Source of the DNA: Ogataea parapolymorpha DL-1
Lineage: Eukaryota; Ascomycota; Pichiomycetes; Pichiales; Pichiaceae
Direction: 5' to 3'
Length of the DNA: 64,000 nt
Assembly: GCF_000187245.1 (NCBI RefSeq)
Contig: NC_027866.1
Span: 612,411 to 676,410, forward strand
The notes under the pieces were generated by a model, which saw nothing but the letters and a program-made list of their open reading frames with translations, was not told the origin of the DNA and searched no databases. Position numbers and translations under genes: made by a program. This document shows positions 7,370 through 16,868 of this stretch, piece after piece (the first letter of the stretch is position 1; each line of letters starts with the position of its first letter).

Positions 7370-9733
7370 TTACACCACCTTGTCCATCTGCTGAACAACA
7401 TAGTCCAAAATGAAACTTTGCTCGACCAGGTCGTCCAACCTGCCATAATGTCTCTCGCTGTATGGCAAAATGGCGTCAATGTACCCCATCAACCCAGGCA
7501 TCTCAAACAGCTTCTCGTTGGAGTAGTTTGTCAATATCGCCTTGATGAGCTTCTGTGCCACCTCGAAATGGCGCGAATTGGTGTTCCAGTCCCGGACTCT
7601 TTTGAAGAGTAGCAATATCTGGTCCTGTTCCAGCTCTGAAATCACACTCTCGATGCCAAAGGATCCAATTACAGACCCTTCGTCGCCCTCTGCTATACTG
7701 GCCAGAAGAACGTTATAGAGTCTCATAGGGTGGTTCAGAGTCAAAGCCAGCTTGAACGCGTTCACCCAGTCTTTTTTGTTGATGTAGTTCTGCAACGACT
7801 GTTCCTGCTCGACCTTCAATTTGCGCTCCTCTGCTTCCAGCTGTTGCACCTCCTCGGTGTTGTCTATCCATATGGTGATTGCTCCGTCGGCATCAGCAGA
7901 CACAAACTCGCGGCCGTCGTCTTTGATACACAGCGCCCAGATCCTATTGTCGTGGTTGTCGAGCGTCTGTACGCAATCGCCGCTGGAGATTTCCCAGATC
8001 TTGATTAAACCGTCTGCACCGGCTCCGACAATAAACTGATTTCTGGCTAGAAACGCAACTCGCTGAATAGCATTAGCCGGACCCTGGAAAGTCTTGATAC
8101 ACGTAAGGTCCTCTAATGACCACACCTTGGCTGTCTGGTCACCAGAACCAGTCACAATTAGTCTGTCGTAGGCACAGAAACTGATGTCGTAAACTGGCCG
8201 CTTGTGGCCCTTCAAAACTCCAACAGTCTCGCCAGCCTCTAAGTCCCAGATTTTGGCCATTTTGTCGTGGCTCGCGGTCGCCAAAAAATCGTCGTTCGGA
8301 CTAACGTCAATGGAATGGATCATCTTGTCGTGCGCTCTTCTTGTGTAGTCGGACTTTCTCACATGTATCACCTCGTCTCCTGGTTTAGGAATCGTCCATT
8401 TTTTTATTGTCAGGTCTTCAGCTGCTGTTATGAGGAAGCGAGGATAATCCCTGACGGGTGTCCTAGGCAACGCAACAGCAGTGACCGACGAGATGTGGCC
8501 TTCAAACACGGCAACACACACGAATTTTTGTTCCTCGTCGTACCTCCAGAGCCGTGCCGTATTGTCCTTAGCAGCGGTAGCCAGCCAGAGGCCATCGGCG
8601 GTGGAATCCAGAGCATTCAACAAATCGGTGTGCGCTTCGCACAGCGTGACATCGAGCGGCTTTTCCGCAACGTCGACAATTCGCAAAGCAGGCGAGTTCG
8701 TTGCCAATGCAAGCTGGTCAAATTTAGGACCAACATAGCGCATGTCAGCGATGGTACCATGATTACCCGCCATCACCCTCAAAGTTGGGAATATGCCATC
8801 TTGTGCATCGAGATCAATCTCCGCAATTGTCTGATCTGAATAAACCAGCAGCAAAGAGTCTATTCCTTTGTCAAGATGCAAAACGTCCATAATATTGAGC
8901 TCTTCTGTGGTTTCCAGTGGCTTCCTGCTGGTTGCAACCAGTTTTTCAGAATTCAAGTCCCAGACCTTCAGAAGACCAAACTCGCCCGCCGTATACAAAA
9001 GTTCTTTGTCTTCATGTTCAACAAATCCACACGCCTCAACAGAGTGCGAGACGGGAATTGTCTTCACCTCCTTCCACGTCCTGGTATTGTACACTATTAT
9101 CACGCTGTCTCTTCCACTGCTTATAAACAGCTCACCGTTGTCACTGAACGAGACACCTCTCACGGTAGCCGTATGCTCTTTCATCGTGCGGGCACATTTG
9201 CGTTTCACCAGGTCCCATATTTTCACTGTCCCCATGATATCTCCACTGGCCAGCTTCCAATCTTTAGAGTCGAGTTTTCCATAAAAACGAAGAGAAGAAA
9301 CTGTCGATGGATGGCCTTTGAAGTTGTGTGTGATGAATGACCCCTCTATATCCCAGACAATGACACTACCATCGGTAAGTCCGAATGCAAATAAAGACGA
9401 AGTAGGGTCCACGGTAGAGATATATGATGCTGCCGGAAGTTTGAAAGTCTTGATGAATTTGCTTTGCTGGAGATCAAAAACCTTGAGTTGCTGTGATTGA
9501 GATACTATGGCCAGATATTTGCCGTCCGGTGTTAGTTGCAACGTCGTCACCAGATCTCCGTCTCCCTGGATCTGGTGCACAACATCATCTGTTTCTCTGT
9601 TGATAACAACTATATCTTCCAGAACTGCAGTTGCTAGAACCACACCATCTCCGGAAACTGTTGCATTAGCAGAACCAATGTAAAAAGGCTCGATATCGAC
9701 CTTTTTATAGCTCCTTTTTGTGGTGAAGTCCAT
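7370..9733 (-). CDS. UTP13: Utp13, WD40 subunit of the SSU processome (UtpB)
   Basis: Utp13 is a nucleolar WD40 protein in the UtpB (Pwp2) module that assembles on the 5' external spacer of pre-rRNA. The 787-residue protein has two tandem seven-blade WD40 propellers with many WD dipeptides (KIWDLVKRKC, KVWDLNSEK, KIWDLEAGE, KVWSLEDL), then the Utp13 C-terminal domain with EQEQSLQNYI and a closing LVEQSFILDY motif. S. cerevisiae Utp13 is 817 residues and shows the same order. I chose the ATG at 9733, giving MDFTTKRSYK, because the 14 codons before it look like untranslated AT-rich leader. It is divergent from eIF3f with about 97 bp between them. Confidence 0.93.
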   Translation of the reverse strand: MDFTTKRSYKKVDIEPFYIGSANATVSGDGVVLATAVLEDIVVINRETDDVVHQIQGDGDLVTTLQLTPDGKYLAIVSQSQQLKVFDLQQSKFIKTFKLPAASYISTVDPTSSLFAFGLTDGSVIVWDIEGSFITHNFKGHPSTVSSLRFYGKLDSKDWKLASGDIMGTVKIWDLVKRKCARTMKEHTATVRGVSFSDNGELFISSGRDSVIIVYNTRTWKEVKTIPVSHSVEACGFVEHEDKELLYTAGEFGLLKVWDLNSEKLVATSRKPLETTEELNIMDVLHLDKGIDSLLLVYSDQTIAEIDLDAQDGIFPTLRVMAGNHGTIADMRYVGPKFDQLALATNSPALRIVDVAEKPLDVTLCEAHTDLLNALDSTADGLWLATAAKDNTARLWRYDEEQKFVCVAVFEGHISSVTAVALPRTPVRDYPRFLITAAEDLTIKKWTIPKPGDEVIHVRKSDYTRRAHDKMIHSIDVSPNDDFLATASHDKMAKIWDLEAGETVGVLKGHKRPVYDISFCAYDRLIVTGSGDQTAKVWSLEDLTCIKTFQGPANAIQRVAFLARNQFIVGAGADGLIKIWEISSGDCVQTLDNHDNRIWALCIKDDGREFVSADADGAITIWIDNTEEVQQLEAEERKLKVEQEQSLQNYINKKDWVNAFKLALTLNHPMRLYNVLLASIAEGDEGSVIGSFGIESVISELEQDQILLLFKRVRDWNTNSRHFEVAQKLIKAILTNYSNEKLFEMPGLMGYIDAILPYSERHYGRLDDLVEQSFILDYVVQQMDKVV

Positions 9734-9830
9734 GCTAAAATTTATTTCAAATAAATTTAAAATATTTTTTTTCAAACTACCCTACCTTGAATTTTTTGAC
9801 AAATTTTTTTGAACCAACGAGCCTTTCACC

Positions 9831-10808
9831 ATGTCCTCTCCAATTTTGCACATTGTGAAACCAAACGTGGCCACGCCGAGCACTTCTGCTCCAGTGGGGC
9901 CAGTCAAGGTTTTGATTCAGGCTCCAGCTCTGATGCAGCTCATTGATGCCGTGTATATGGACAACGAAGAAGACCTCACGAAAAGCAGAACTATTGGAAC
10001 TTTGCTTGGAACCCGTTCCGATGACGGATCTGAATTGGAGGTCAAAGAGTGTTATATTGTGCCCCACAAGGAGGAAGCTGAGGAGCTCACCATTGAAGAA
10101 AGCCACCACATTTCCACATATCAGCTCTTGAAAAGAGTGAATCCAGAACTGTTAATTGTCGGCTGGTTCTCAACTAACCCTGTGCTTGACTCGTTCACCG
10201 GTCTCTTCCAAGAGTTCTACTCCAAGGGATCTTGCTTTCCCCACCAGCCAATCCATCTGACTCTGCAAACCAAAGACGATAACGGAGACATCATATCGCC
10301 AATTTTGAAAACATACATCTCGTCCCCAGTCGGAGTGCCTGCCAACTCCAACCTGGCTAACCAAATTGGAATCGACAAGATTGGCTCTTTTGCATTTACT
10401 CCTGTTCCAAATGAAGTTATCTACTCCAAGACTGAGCTCACTACGCTGAAATATCTTAATAAAGGTGTCCAAACTGAGTCCAGAGCAGTGGATCTTCTGG
10501 GTCAAGATGAACTCAAACAAATTTCCGGATCCGTCGCCAATGTTGCCAGCTTGCTCGACACGCTCCAGGCGTATGTTCAAAAGGTCATCAAGGGCGAGAT
10601 CGAGGGAGACTCGAACGTCGGAAAGAGACTTCTGGAAACTCTCAACACACAGCCAAGCTCCATCGATCCTGACCAATTGCACACCATGTTACAGAACCAT
10701 GCCGATGATGCCTCGCTCGTCGAGTACCTCGCTTCGTGCGTGAAGCAGCAACTCGATCTCAGTGCCAAATTGACCAACTTTATGACTCCTGAAGAGAGCG
10801 CAAAATAG
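9831..10808 (+). CDS. eIF3f, MPN-domain subunit of translation initiation factor 3
   Basis: eIF3f is one of the two MPN-domain subunits of the full eIF3 complex. The 325-residue protein has an N-terminal MPN domain (near residues 27-175) with RTIGTLLGTR, VPHKEEAEELTIEESHH and LIVGWFSTNP. It lacks the HxHx10D zinc motif of active JAMM proteases, as known for eIF3f. The C-terminal helical part has the GKRLLETLN and VEYLASCVKQQL segments that match eIF3f and separate it from Rpn8, Csn6 and Rpn11. S. cerevisiae has no eIF3f, so this gene marks a lineage that kept the ancestral complex. It lies between UTP13 and IFH1. Confidence 0.85.
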   Translation: MSSPILHIVKPNVATPSTSAPVGPVKVLIQAPALMQLIDAVYMDNEEDLTKSRTIGTLLGTRSDDGSELEVKECYIVPHKEEAEELTIEESHHISTYQLLKRVNPELLIVGWFSTNPVLDSFTGLFQEFYSKGSCFPHQPIHLTLQTKDDNGDIISPILKTYISSPVGVPANSNLANQIGIDKIGSFAFTPVPNEVIYSKTELTTLKYLNKGVQTESRAVDLLGQDELKQISGSVANVASLLDTLQAYVQKVIKGEIEGDSNVGKRLLETLNTQPSSIDPDQLHTMLQNHADDASLVEYLASCVKQQLDLSAKLTNFMTPEESAK

Positions 10809-10873
10809 CTATGTAAAAATCAAATTTAGTATCCATCCTTTATAAATGCCGTACCATAAATAATAAATGCAGC

Positions 10874-12967
10874 TCAGCTTCCAAACAGGAAACGTAGGTC
10901 ATCGTTGTGCCCGATGTCGACCAGCAGCTCTTCCACGTCGTTAAGGATTTCCTCGCTGAAAAGCCCGCCTTTGGTTGGTCTCAGACCCTCTGCTTGGGTC
11001 TCGGCCGCGCTCTGTCTTCTTCCCTTAGACAGCTTGTGCAATCGCTTCGAGGCCTTGCGCAGAGACTTGGCCGTGTTGGCAGGGATCATCAGCTCGCCCC
11101 CAAACGAGCCACGGGCTCGTTTTTTTCTCTTTTTCTCCAGGGCTGCCACCGTGGCACGCATTTTTTTGCGTCTGTGGTCGCCAAAACTGTACTTGCGCGT
11201 CGCATCCGGATGAGGCTGGTAGTACGTGTTGTTGACGACACCCTTGTTCCTAAAAGCAGAAAGCGGAACACGTCTCTCGTGAAAAAGGTCCCAGTCCACA
11301 GACGTGGTTTGCTCCTGCTCTTCGTCCTCGAACTCGCTAATATTAAGCAGTTCGTCCAGCGCAATAGGCGGTGCGCTCGGTTGTGTCTGCGTGCGTTGGC
11401 GTTGGCGATGGCCCACACTCATGCGAGTGCCCTTCACCACCGATGTTCGGTTGTCCTGGCCAGGATACAAGAATCGCGTCGAGATGCCGTCAATAATGCC
11501 GAACGGCTTGCGGGTTTTAGAAATGATAAAAGTTCCAAGAACAGGCGCTCTGAAATTGTTCTTGGACGACGAGAGGACCTCTTTGGCGCTTTTGCTGCCA
11601 ATCTTGCGCGTAGAGCGCACTGGGAGTGAGGTGTCTTCGTCGGTCTCGTCGCCGTCTTTTTCGCCGACTTTGTCGCCGGCATCCTCCTCAGCACTCGAGT
11701 TATCGTGCTCGTCTTCCTTCTCAGAAGCACTGCTGTCCGAAGAGAAGAAATACTGTAGTAACTGGTTCTCGCTGTCGCTGTCGTCCTCGTCAGACACAAT
11801 CGCATTCATCGGAACCACGCTCTGTCCGCGTTTGCTAGAGTAATGGTCGTAGTCGCTGGTAAAAATGTCGTCGAACGCAGACACATCGATGTCCGCCATG
11901 TCGTCCTCGTCCTCGTCGTCCTCGTCACTGTCCTCCGGAGCGGGGAGATATTTGACCTTATCGGGCTTCATCTCTTTGACTCTCACATGGCCTTCATCCT
12001 GGTCCTCCTCGGTAGCGTTGGTATTTTCCTCAACGATGGACGACCGTGGCGTCGCTGCGGACGACGAGTAATCATTCACGTCGTTGACGTCGTTCACCAA
12101 AGCTTCGGTCTCCTCTTTAAGCAGATAATTGTCCTCTTTGAAATAAGGATCGTCTTCGGGCAGCAAAAAATCGTAGTCGTCGTCGCTATTGCCAAATGCA
12201 AGCAACTCAAGATCGTCGTTGTCGTTCTGGAGCGCCTGGATCAGGTCGTTATTGTCAAACTCGTAGTCTGCTTCTGAGTCGATCTCCTGGTCGTCGAACT
12301 TTGGCACTTCCAGACTGACTGTCTCATCGATAATTGTGGCGTCGTGAAACGTACCAATGTCCACTTCCTCTCCCAAATCTTCCTCTGTGATCATGTTGGC
12401 ATAGTCCACCGGCTCGTTGTCAAGCTGAATGTCTGCCACCGGGTCCAGGTCATTGAATTTGCGCTCCTCGTCTTCCAACACCTGGTCCACAATGTCGTCG
12501 TCCAGCTCCTCTTCCTCTTCCTCATCGGCCTCCACGGCCTGCTCAGACTCTCCAGCACCTTTCCGAGAGGTTGCGGATTTAGCAGCCTTTTTGGAAACTT
12601 TTTTACTGCTTTTGCGCGGACTCTTGTGACGAGTAGCAGCCTTCATCGCCCTGGCTCTCTCCTTGGTCAGTTGCACAAAATCGACGTTGTCATCGTCAGA
12701 CGAGCTCGACTCGTCTTCGCTCTCAGAACTGCTAGATATTATCTCGTCCACTTGCCTGCGAGCGGAGCTCATTCGGTAATCTCCCTCCGTAGCACTGCTA
12801 CCCGAATCAGAGTCGTCTGACTCCTCGCTCGATTCCGACTCTTCTGAGTCTGATACAATGCTAAATCGTCTGCTGGACCGTGATTTCGCACCGCCGGAGG
12901 GATGTGGCAGGTACTTGGGGGCCTGCGGTACCCTCTTGGAGGTTACTTGTTTTCTGCCTTTAGCCAT
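10874..12967 (-). CDS. IFH1: Ifh1-like coactivator of ribosomal protein genes
   Basis: Ifh1 binds Fhl1 at ribosomal protein gene promoters and links TOR signalling to their transcription. The 697-residue protein is strongly acidic with long Ser/Asp/Glu runs, and has a basic N-terminus and basic C-terminal third. Family-like blocks are VDFVQLTKERARAMKA near residues 95-110 and the GTFIISKTRKPFGIIDGIS, LDELLNISEF and RRVPLSAFRNKG segments in the C-terminal half. S. cerevisiae Ifh1 is longer (1085). In S. cerevisiae IFH1 is next to UTP13, and here only eIF3f separates them, which supports the call. Confidence 0.78.
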   Translation of the reverse strand: MAKGRKQVTSKRVPQAPKYLPHPSGGAKSRSSRRFSIVSDSEESESSEESDDSDSGSSATEGDYRMSSARRQVDEIISSSSESEDESSSSDDDNVDFVQLTKERARAMKAATRHKSPRKSSKKVSKKAAKSATSRKGAGESEQAVEADEEEEEELDDDIVDQVLEDEERKFNDLDPVADIQLDNEPVDYANMITEEDLGEEVDIGTFHDATIIDETVSLEVPKFDDQEIDSEADYEFDNNDLIQALQNDNDDLELLAFGNSDDDYDFLLPEDDPYFKEDNYLLKEETEALVNDVNDVNDYSSSAATPRSSIVEENTNATEEDQDEGHVRVKEMKPDKVKYLPAPEDSDEDDEDEDDMADIDVSAFDDIFTSDYDHYSSKRGQSVVPMNAIVSDEDDSDSENQLLQYFFSSDSSASEKEDEHDNSSAEEDAGDKVGEKDGDETDEDTSLPVRSTRKIGSKSAKEVLSSSKNNFRAPVLGTFIISKTRKPFGIIDGISTRFLYPGQDNRTSVVKGTRMSVGHRQRQRTQTQPSAPPIALDELLNISEFEDEEQEQTTSVDWDLFHERRVPLSAFRNKGVVNNTYYQPHPDATRKYSFGDHRRKKMRATVAALEKKRKKRARGSFGGELMIPANTAKSLRKASKRLHKLSKGRRQSAAETQAEGLRPTKGGLFSEEILNDVEELLVDIGHNDDLRFLFGS

Positions 12968-13409
12968 GATAGACTATGATATTTTTCGCTCTTATCGGGG
13001 ATTTTTAAAACGGTAAGTATTTTGTAGCTCTTATATGTGTCACTGATATCTCTTAGAGATAGAAAAGTAAGCAATTGGCAGTCCTTGATCCGGTGTCCCT
13101 TTTTGTCCTTATAAAAATATATATCTGAAATTAACTGAAAATTTTCAGATCCTACATTATTGTGCTGAATCAGAAATCACGTAAAATGGCAGATTAGATA
13201 GCCACACCCAAGCTTACATGGAATCCTGTGACGAAAGCCTCAGATCGTGCATGCAAATCGATATCGGTGCTACTGGCGACTGTGATATTCTATAAGTAAG
13301 AAATAATTTACCTCAGTAAACCACGGGTCGGCCCCTGAAGCCTCCCCACAAAGTGCCTAGCCTTGGCAACCAGATATTTTAGCACTCAAAAATATTTGTT
13401 CACGTCCAA
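12968..13409 (+). other. 442-bp divergent intergenic region, IFH1/MCP2
   Basis: This is the longest gene-free stretch in the window. It holds an AT-rich TATA-like block (TATAAAAATATATAT near 13119) and CCACACCCAAGC near 13201, which loosely resembles half of a Rap1 site. I see no tRNA, no convincing C/D or H/ACA snoRNA boxes and no spliced ORF in it. It probably serves as promoters for both genes. Confidence 0.5.
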
Positions 13410-15086
13410 ATGTTTTCAGCAACGCATCAGCTACCTTTAAGGCAGGCTGTGCGGGCGTATTCGACTGTCGGAGTTCGTCCAAAAAAGTGGGGCGTCTTCA
13501 AAAAGTCGTTGCTGGCCGTCTCAGGGGTCGGTTTGGCGGCCTACGGATATGACTCCGTGCTGGGGGCCGGAGTCACAAACAGGAGCGTGCGATCTTTGTC
13601 CACGCTTTTGTTGATCTCGATCGACTATAAGCTGAATTTTGAAGAGGGCAAAGATATAGAAGCCTTGCACGAGCGCAACGCGCAGAGACTGTACGACCTA
13701 CTTACCACGAACAAGGGGCTGTATATCAAGATGGGCCAGGTAATAGCCATCCAGGGAATGATGTTCCCTCAGCAGTACCAGAAGAAGTTTAGTCAGCTGT
13801 TTGACAAGGCTCCGAGAGACGACTGGGAGGTTTGCGACCGAGTTTTGAGACAAGAGCTGGGTCCGAAGTATAGAACTGAGATCTTCGAGTCGATCGACGA
13901 GTCGCCCGTTGCAAGCGCGTCGATTGCCCAGGTCCACAAGGCGCGGCTGCGCACGGGCGAAGAGGTGGCTGTCAAGATCCAGCACGAGTCTGTGAGCAAG
14001 CAGATGTGGCTGGATCTCGCGACCTATCGATTTGTGATGAAAGTGTACGAGTGGGCATTTGACATGCCGTTAACTGCCACCGTGCAGTATGTTTGCAACA
14101 AAATGCGCGAGGAGGTCGATTTTGGGATCGAGATGCGCAACGGTAACCTGATAGCGTCGCTGATCGCAAAGGATCCGGAGTTCAGGAAGACGGTGTACAT
14201 TCCCAAGTATTTTCCACAGGCGTCTTCTAGACGGGTGCTGACTGCGGAGTGGATAGATGCTGATCCTGTTGGGGACTACTTGAAGCTCAAGGACAAAGGA
14301 TACAACATCAAGAGCCTCATGAACACAATCATCAAGGTGTACTCACGACAGGTATTCTACTGGGGGCTGGTCCATTGCGACTTGCATCCGGGAAACCTAT
14401 TGGTGAGGCATCTGCCCGACAAAACGCAGCAGCTGGTGATTTTGGACCACGGTTTGTACGAGCACTTTGGAGACAAGTTTAGACGCGAGTACGCGCAGTT
14501 CTGGAAGTACACGTTCGAGCTGAACCCGGAGAAAGTCAAGAGCGTGCTGCTTGAGTGGGGGATTAACGCGGACGACATTATGCTCGGGCTGTCGTCGATG
14601 GACCCGAGCAAGAACGAGGCGTTGAAAAAACACATCCAAGAGCTTAGCAAGAAGTCGTATTTCGAGAGACAGGCCATCATCAGAGACAAGATGCGCGAGT
14701 TCTTCAAAAACTCAGAGAAGTTCCCGATGACGCTCACCTTTATTATGCGCAGCATGCGTATAGTGCAAGGACTGAATAGAAACTTCGGGTCGCCCTGCAA
14801 TAGAGTCGATATCCTGGCAACCGAGGCGGCGAAAACCGTCAAGCTTTTCGACCTGGACGACGACAGGTTCCAGTTTGTGCTGAAGCGATTTGTCACATAC
14901 AACCTGTTCCGGCTGGTGTCGTTTATCCAGTACCATTTCAACAAGCTGCGCCAGCACTTGGCCTCGTGGTTCCGGCGAGAGCCAGTGCAGGATCTGGAGG
15001 AGGTTTACGAGAAACAGATGATTGAGGCCAGCAAGGGAATTGGATTTGAAAGCGTGCCGACAACTAAAGAGCTGCTCGATAGCTGA
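13410..15086 (+). CDS. MCP2: Mcp2-like mitochondrial ABC1/ADCK family protein
   Basis: This belongs to the UbiB/ABC1 atypical kinase family of the mitochondrial inner membrane. In S. cerevisiae Mcp2 acts in mitochondrial lipid homeostasis. The 558-residue protein (569 in S. cerevisiae) starts with a basic, Arg-rich presequence ending near RAYSTVG and a membrane segment near residues 33-50. The family KxGQ motif appears as IKMGQ near residue 108. The Ala-rich ASASIAQVHKA loop, the lysine of VAVKIQH, the catalytic-type HCDLHPGN loop and the ILDHG metal site are all present, so the kinase-like fold looks intact. The Coq8-branch members have a similar core, but length and the MFPQQYQKKFSQLFDKAP segment fit Mcp2/ADCK1 better. 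Confidence 0.8.
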   Translation: MFSATHQLPLRQAVRAYSTVGVRPKKWGVFKKSLLAVSGVGLAAYGYDSVLGAGVTNRSVRSLSTLLLISIDYKLNFEEGKDIEALHERNAQRLYDLLTTNKGLYIKMGQVIAIQGMMFPQQYQKKFSQLFDKAPRDDWEVCDRVLRQELGPKYRTEIFESIDESPVASASIAQVHKARLRTGEEVAVKIQHESVSKQMWLDLATYRFVMKVYEWAFDMPLTATVQYVCNKMREEVDFGIEMRNGNLIASLIAKDPEFRKTVYIPKYFPQASSRRVLTAEWIDADPVGDYLKLKDKGYNIKSLMNTIIKVYSRQVFYWGLVHCDLHPGNLLVRHLPDKTQQLVILDHGLYEHFGDKFRREYAQFWKYTFELNPEKVKSVLLEWGINADDIMLGLSSMDPSKNEALKKHIQELSKKSYFERQAIIRDKMREFFKNSEKFPMTLTFIMRSMRIVQGLNRNFGSPCNRVDILATEAAKTVKLFDLDDDRFQFVLKRFVTYNLFRLVSFIQYHFNKLRQHLASWFRREPVQDLEEVYEKQMIEASKGIGFESVPTTKELLDS

Positions 15087-15207
15087 TCTGTATATAGATA
15101 GATTCATAAATAAAAATGGCTGTGTATTTTTTTTTCCTGGTTTTTCATTATTATAGGTAATGGCAAAGTGTTTCTGACTGTTTGTTGACATTGATACATT
15201 TTGACAG

Positions 15208-16818
15208 ATGGGCTTGACGGGCCTTCCACACAATGTTCACCTCGAAATTGTCAGGCATCTAGACCTGCCTGACAAGCTACGGCTGGCGTACTCGTGCGCT
15301 CTCTTGTACAAGACTGTTGTCCCCCAGATATACTCCCGACTTCTATATTTGAGCAACGACGCAGTGTGTCCCAAGAACTTCGACGTCGAGCTGATCTCAG
15401 ACCAGTACACTATCATCGGGAAACATCGGCTGGCCAAGTTGCTAAGTGCGCTGTCTCAGACCTCGTGCTTGAACTTCCAGTACGCCGACCTGGTCATCGA
15501 GCTTTTGTTGCAGGATGCTGAGTCCGAAAGTAAGACCCTTATAGAATGGAGAGATCACTGCCCCCAGTTTCCCAACCTTGTCCGGTACAAGTTTCCTGAG
15601 ACTCTGACGATATCTCCTCTGAGCCATCTCCAGGCCCCTAATCTCGAGACCCTAAGGGTGGACGTGAATTTTTGTCGGGAGACAGAAAAATACAACGGCA
15701 TGGTCAGCTTCGTCAACCTCGTACAGCTGCGACGGCTGGTTTTCGCAGGAAAGCTCGGACCAAACGAGGACATGGTGATCTTCAAGCTGTTGACAACGTA
15801 TCCGCATGCCATGAAACGTCTCACCGAGCTGCGGTTCGAGGTGGACTCCGAGTCCGGCGACCGCGCGTACCGGCGGGTGGTCGGGGTAATGGCGATTTGG
15901 CGCAAGATCGGCTTGCTGCTCAACAACCTGACCAAGCTCGCGCTCCCGCTTACCAATCACTCGACAGCAGTCATTCTAAACCTTATCAGCAAGCACGTGC
16001 ACTTGGAGCACCTGACCAGCTTGGAGCTGTTTATAGAGGACGACGGCGGGGTGCTAAATCTTATCAACACAACGCAGCATTTGGCGTCGCTACTCAGGTC
16101 CAAAAGCCAAAATCTACGTGAACTTTCTATCCATTATAAATTAGCCAAGCCGGACAGCGAGAAAAATCACCTGCGCTCGATAATGCTTCTGAAGCTCACC
16201 GAAACGTTCAAGAATCTGCGCAAACTGGCGATCGACCTCAAAATCGAGGGCCTCGACCTTTCCAACCTGCTGATGATGGTGGGGACGCCGCTGTCGAACA
16301 ACACCTCGTCGCTTAGAGACTTCCGGCTCAACATCGACACCCCTTCGGAAAACCTTGTTGGCAACTTGCTTAACAATCTGGACGACGTCCAGGACCTGTT
16401 CCCGCAACTTAACTACGTCTACGACTGCTCTTGCGAAAATTGCAGGCGCATCTGTGACAAAATGACACATCTCCCGCCAGCTATTGTGAAAGAAGCCATC
16501 AGAGTGTCGACGATGATGATCATCGGAAACGAACTAGACTATTTTCAGCGCCAGACAGACACTTCCAAACCGTTTGCACGTTTTTTCCGCTCGGACTTGG
16601 GGGCCAACGGGTACCTATTTGACCACTTTGCTGGTAGCCAGCTCAACTCGTCACTGAAAGTTTTTCCAAATCTCAAAATCTTCGAGGTTTGCGGCCTTAT
16701 TTACCACAGATACGGTACTGAGTTTAGGCTGTTGTTTGGAAATCCCTACACAGGGCTCAGCAGGGAATCTGAGTCGTCAGTGGTTGAAATGGGGCTGGTG
16801 CTGTCCGGCACTCTGTAG
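15208..16818 (+). CDS. F-box protein with leucine-rich C-terminal part
   Basis: The first 45 residues form an F-box (GLPHNVHLEIVRHLDLPDKLRLAYSC), which would bind Skp1 and make this a substrate adaptor of an SCF ubiquitin ligase. The rest of the 536 residues has irregular leucine-rich units such as NLTKLALPL, LTSLELFI and NLRKLAIDL, but I see no clear regular repeat. A Cys cluster CSCENCRRIC lies near residues 410-419. In S. cerevisiae the F-box gene YLR224W (UCC1, 369 residues) sits beside IFH1 and UTP13, so this is a positional candidate for the same gene, though longer. TMA64 follows 50 bp downstream on the same strand. Confidence 0.7.
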   Translation: MGLTGLPHNVHLEIVRHLDLPDKLRLAYSCALLYKTVVPQIYSRLLYLSNDAVCPKNFDVELISDQYTIIGKHRLAKLLSALSQTSCLNFQYADLVIELLLQDAESESKTLIEWRDHCPQFPNLVRYKFPETLTISPLSHLQAPNLETLRVDVNFCRETEKYNGMVSFVNLVQLRRLVFAGKLGPNEDMVIFKLLTTYPHAMKRLTELRFEVDSESGDRAYRRVVGVMAIWRKIGLLLNNLTKLALPLTNHSTAVILNLISKHVHLEHLTSLELFIEDDGGVLNLINTTQHLASLLRSKSQNLRELSIHYKLAKPDSEKNHLRSIMLLKLTETFKNLRKLAIDLKIEGLDLSNLLMMVGTPLSNNTSSLRDFRLNIDTPSENLVGNLLNNLDDVQDLFPQLNYVYDCSCENCRRICDKMTHLPPAIVKEAIRVSTMMIIGNELDYFQRQTDTSKPFARFFRSDLGANGYLFDHFAGSQLNSSLKVFPNLKIFEVCGLIYHRYGTEFRLLFGNPYTGLSRESESSVVEMGLVLSGTL

Positions 16819-16868
16819 TATGTATATTTATAAAAGTTTTGGCTGTGCCAAAAAAAATAATTTAGACC

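Noticed and set aside
12968..13409. Possible snoRNA or other ncRNA in the IFH1/MCP2 gap
   Set aside because: I looked for C/D boxes (RTGATGA with CTGA) and H/ACA boxes and found no convincing pair. It is left as promoter sequence.
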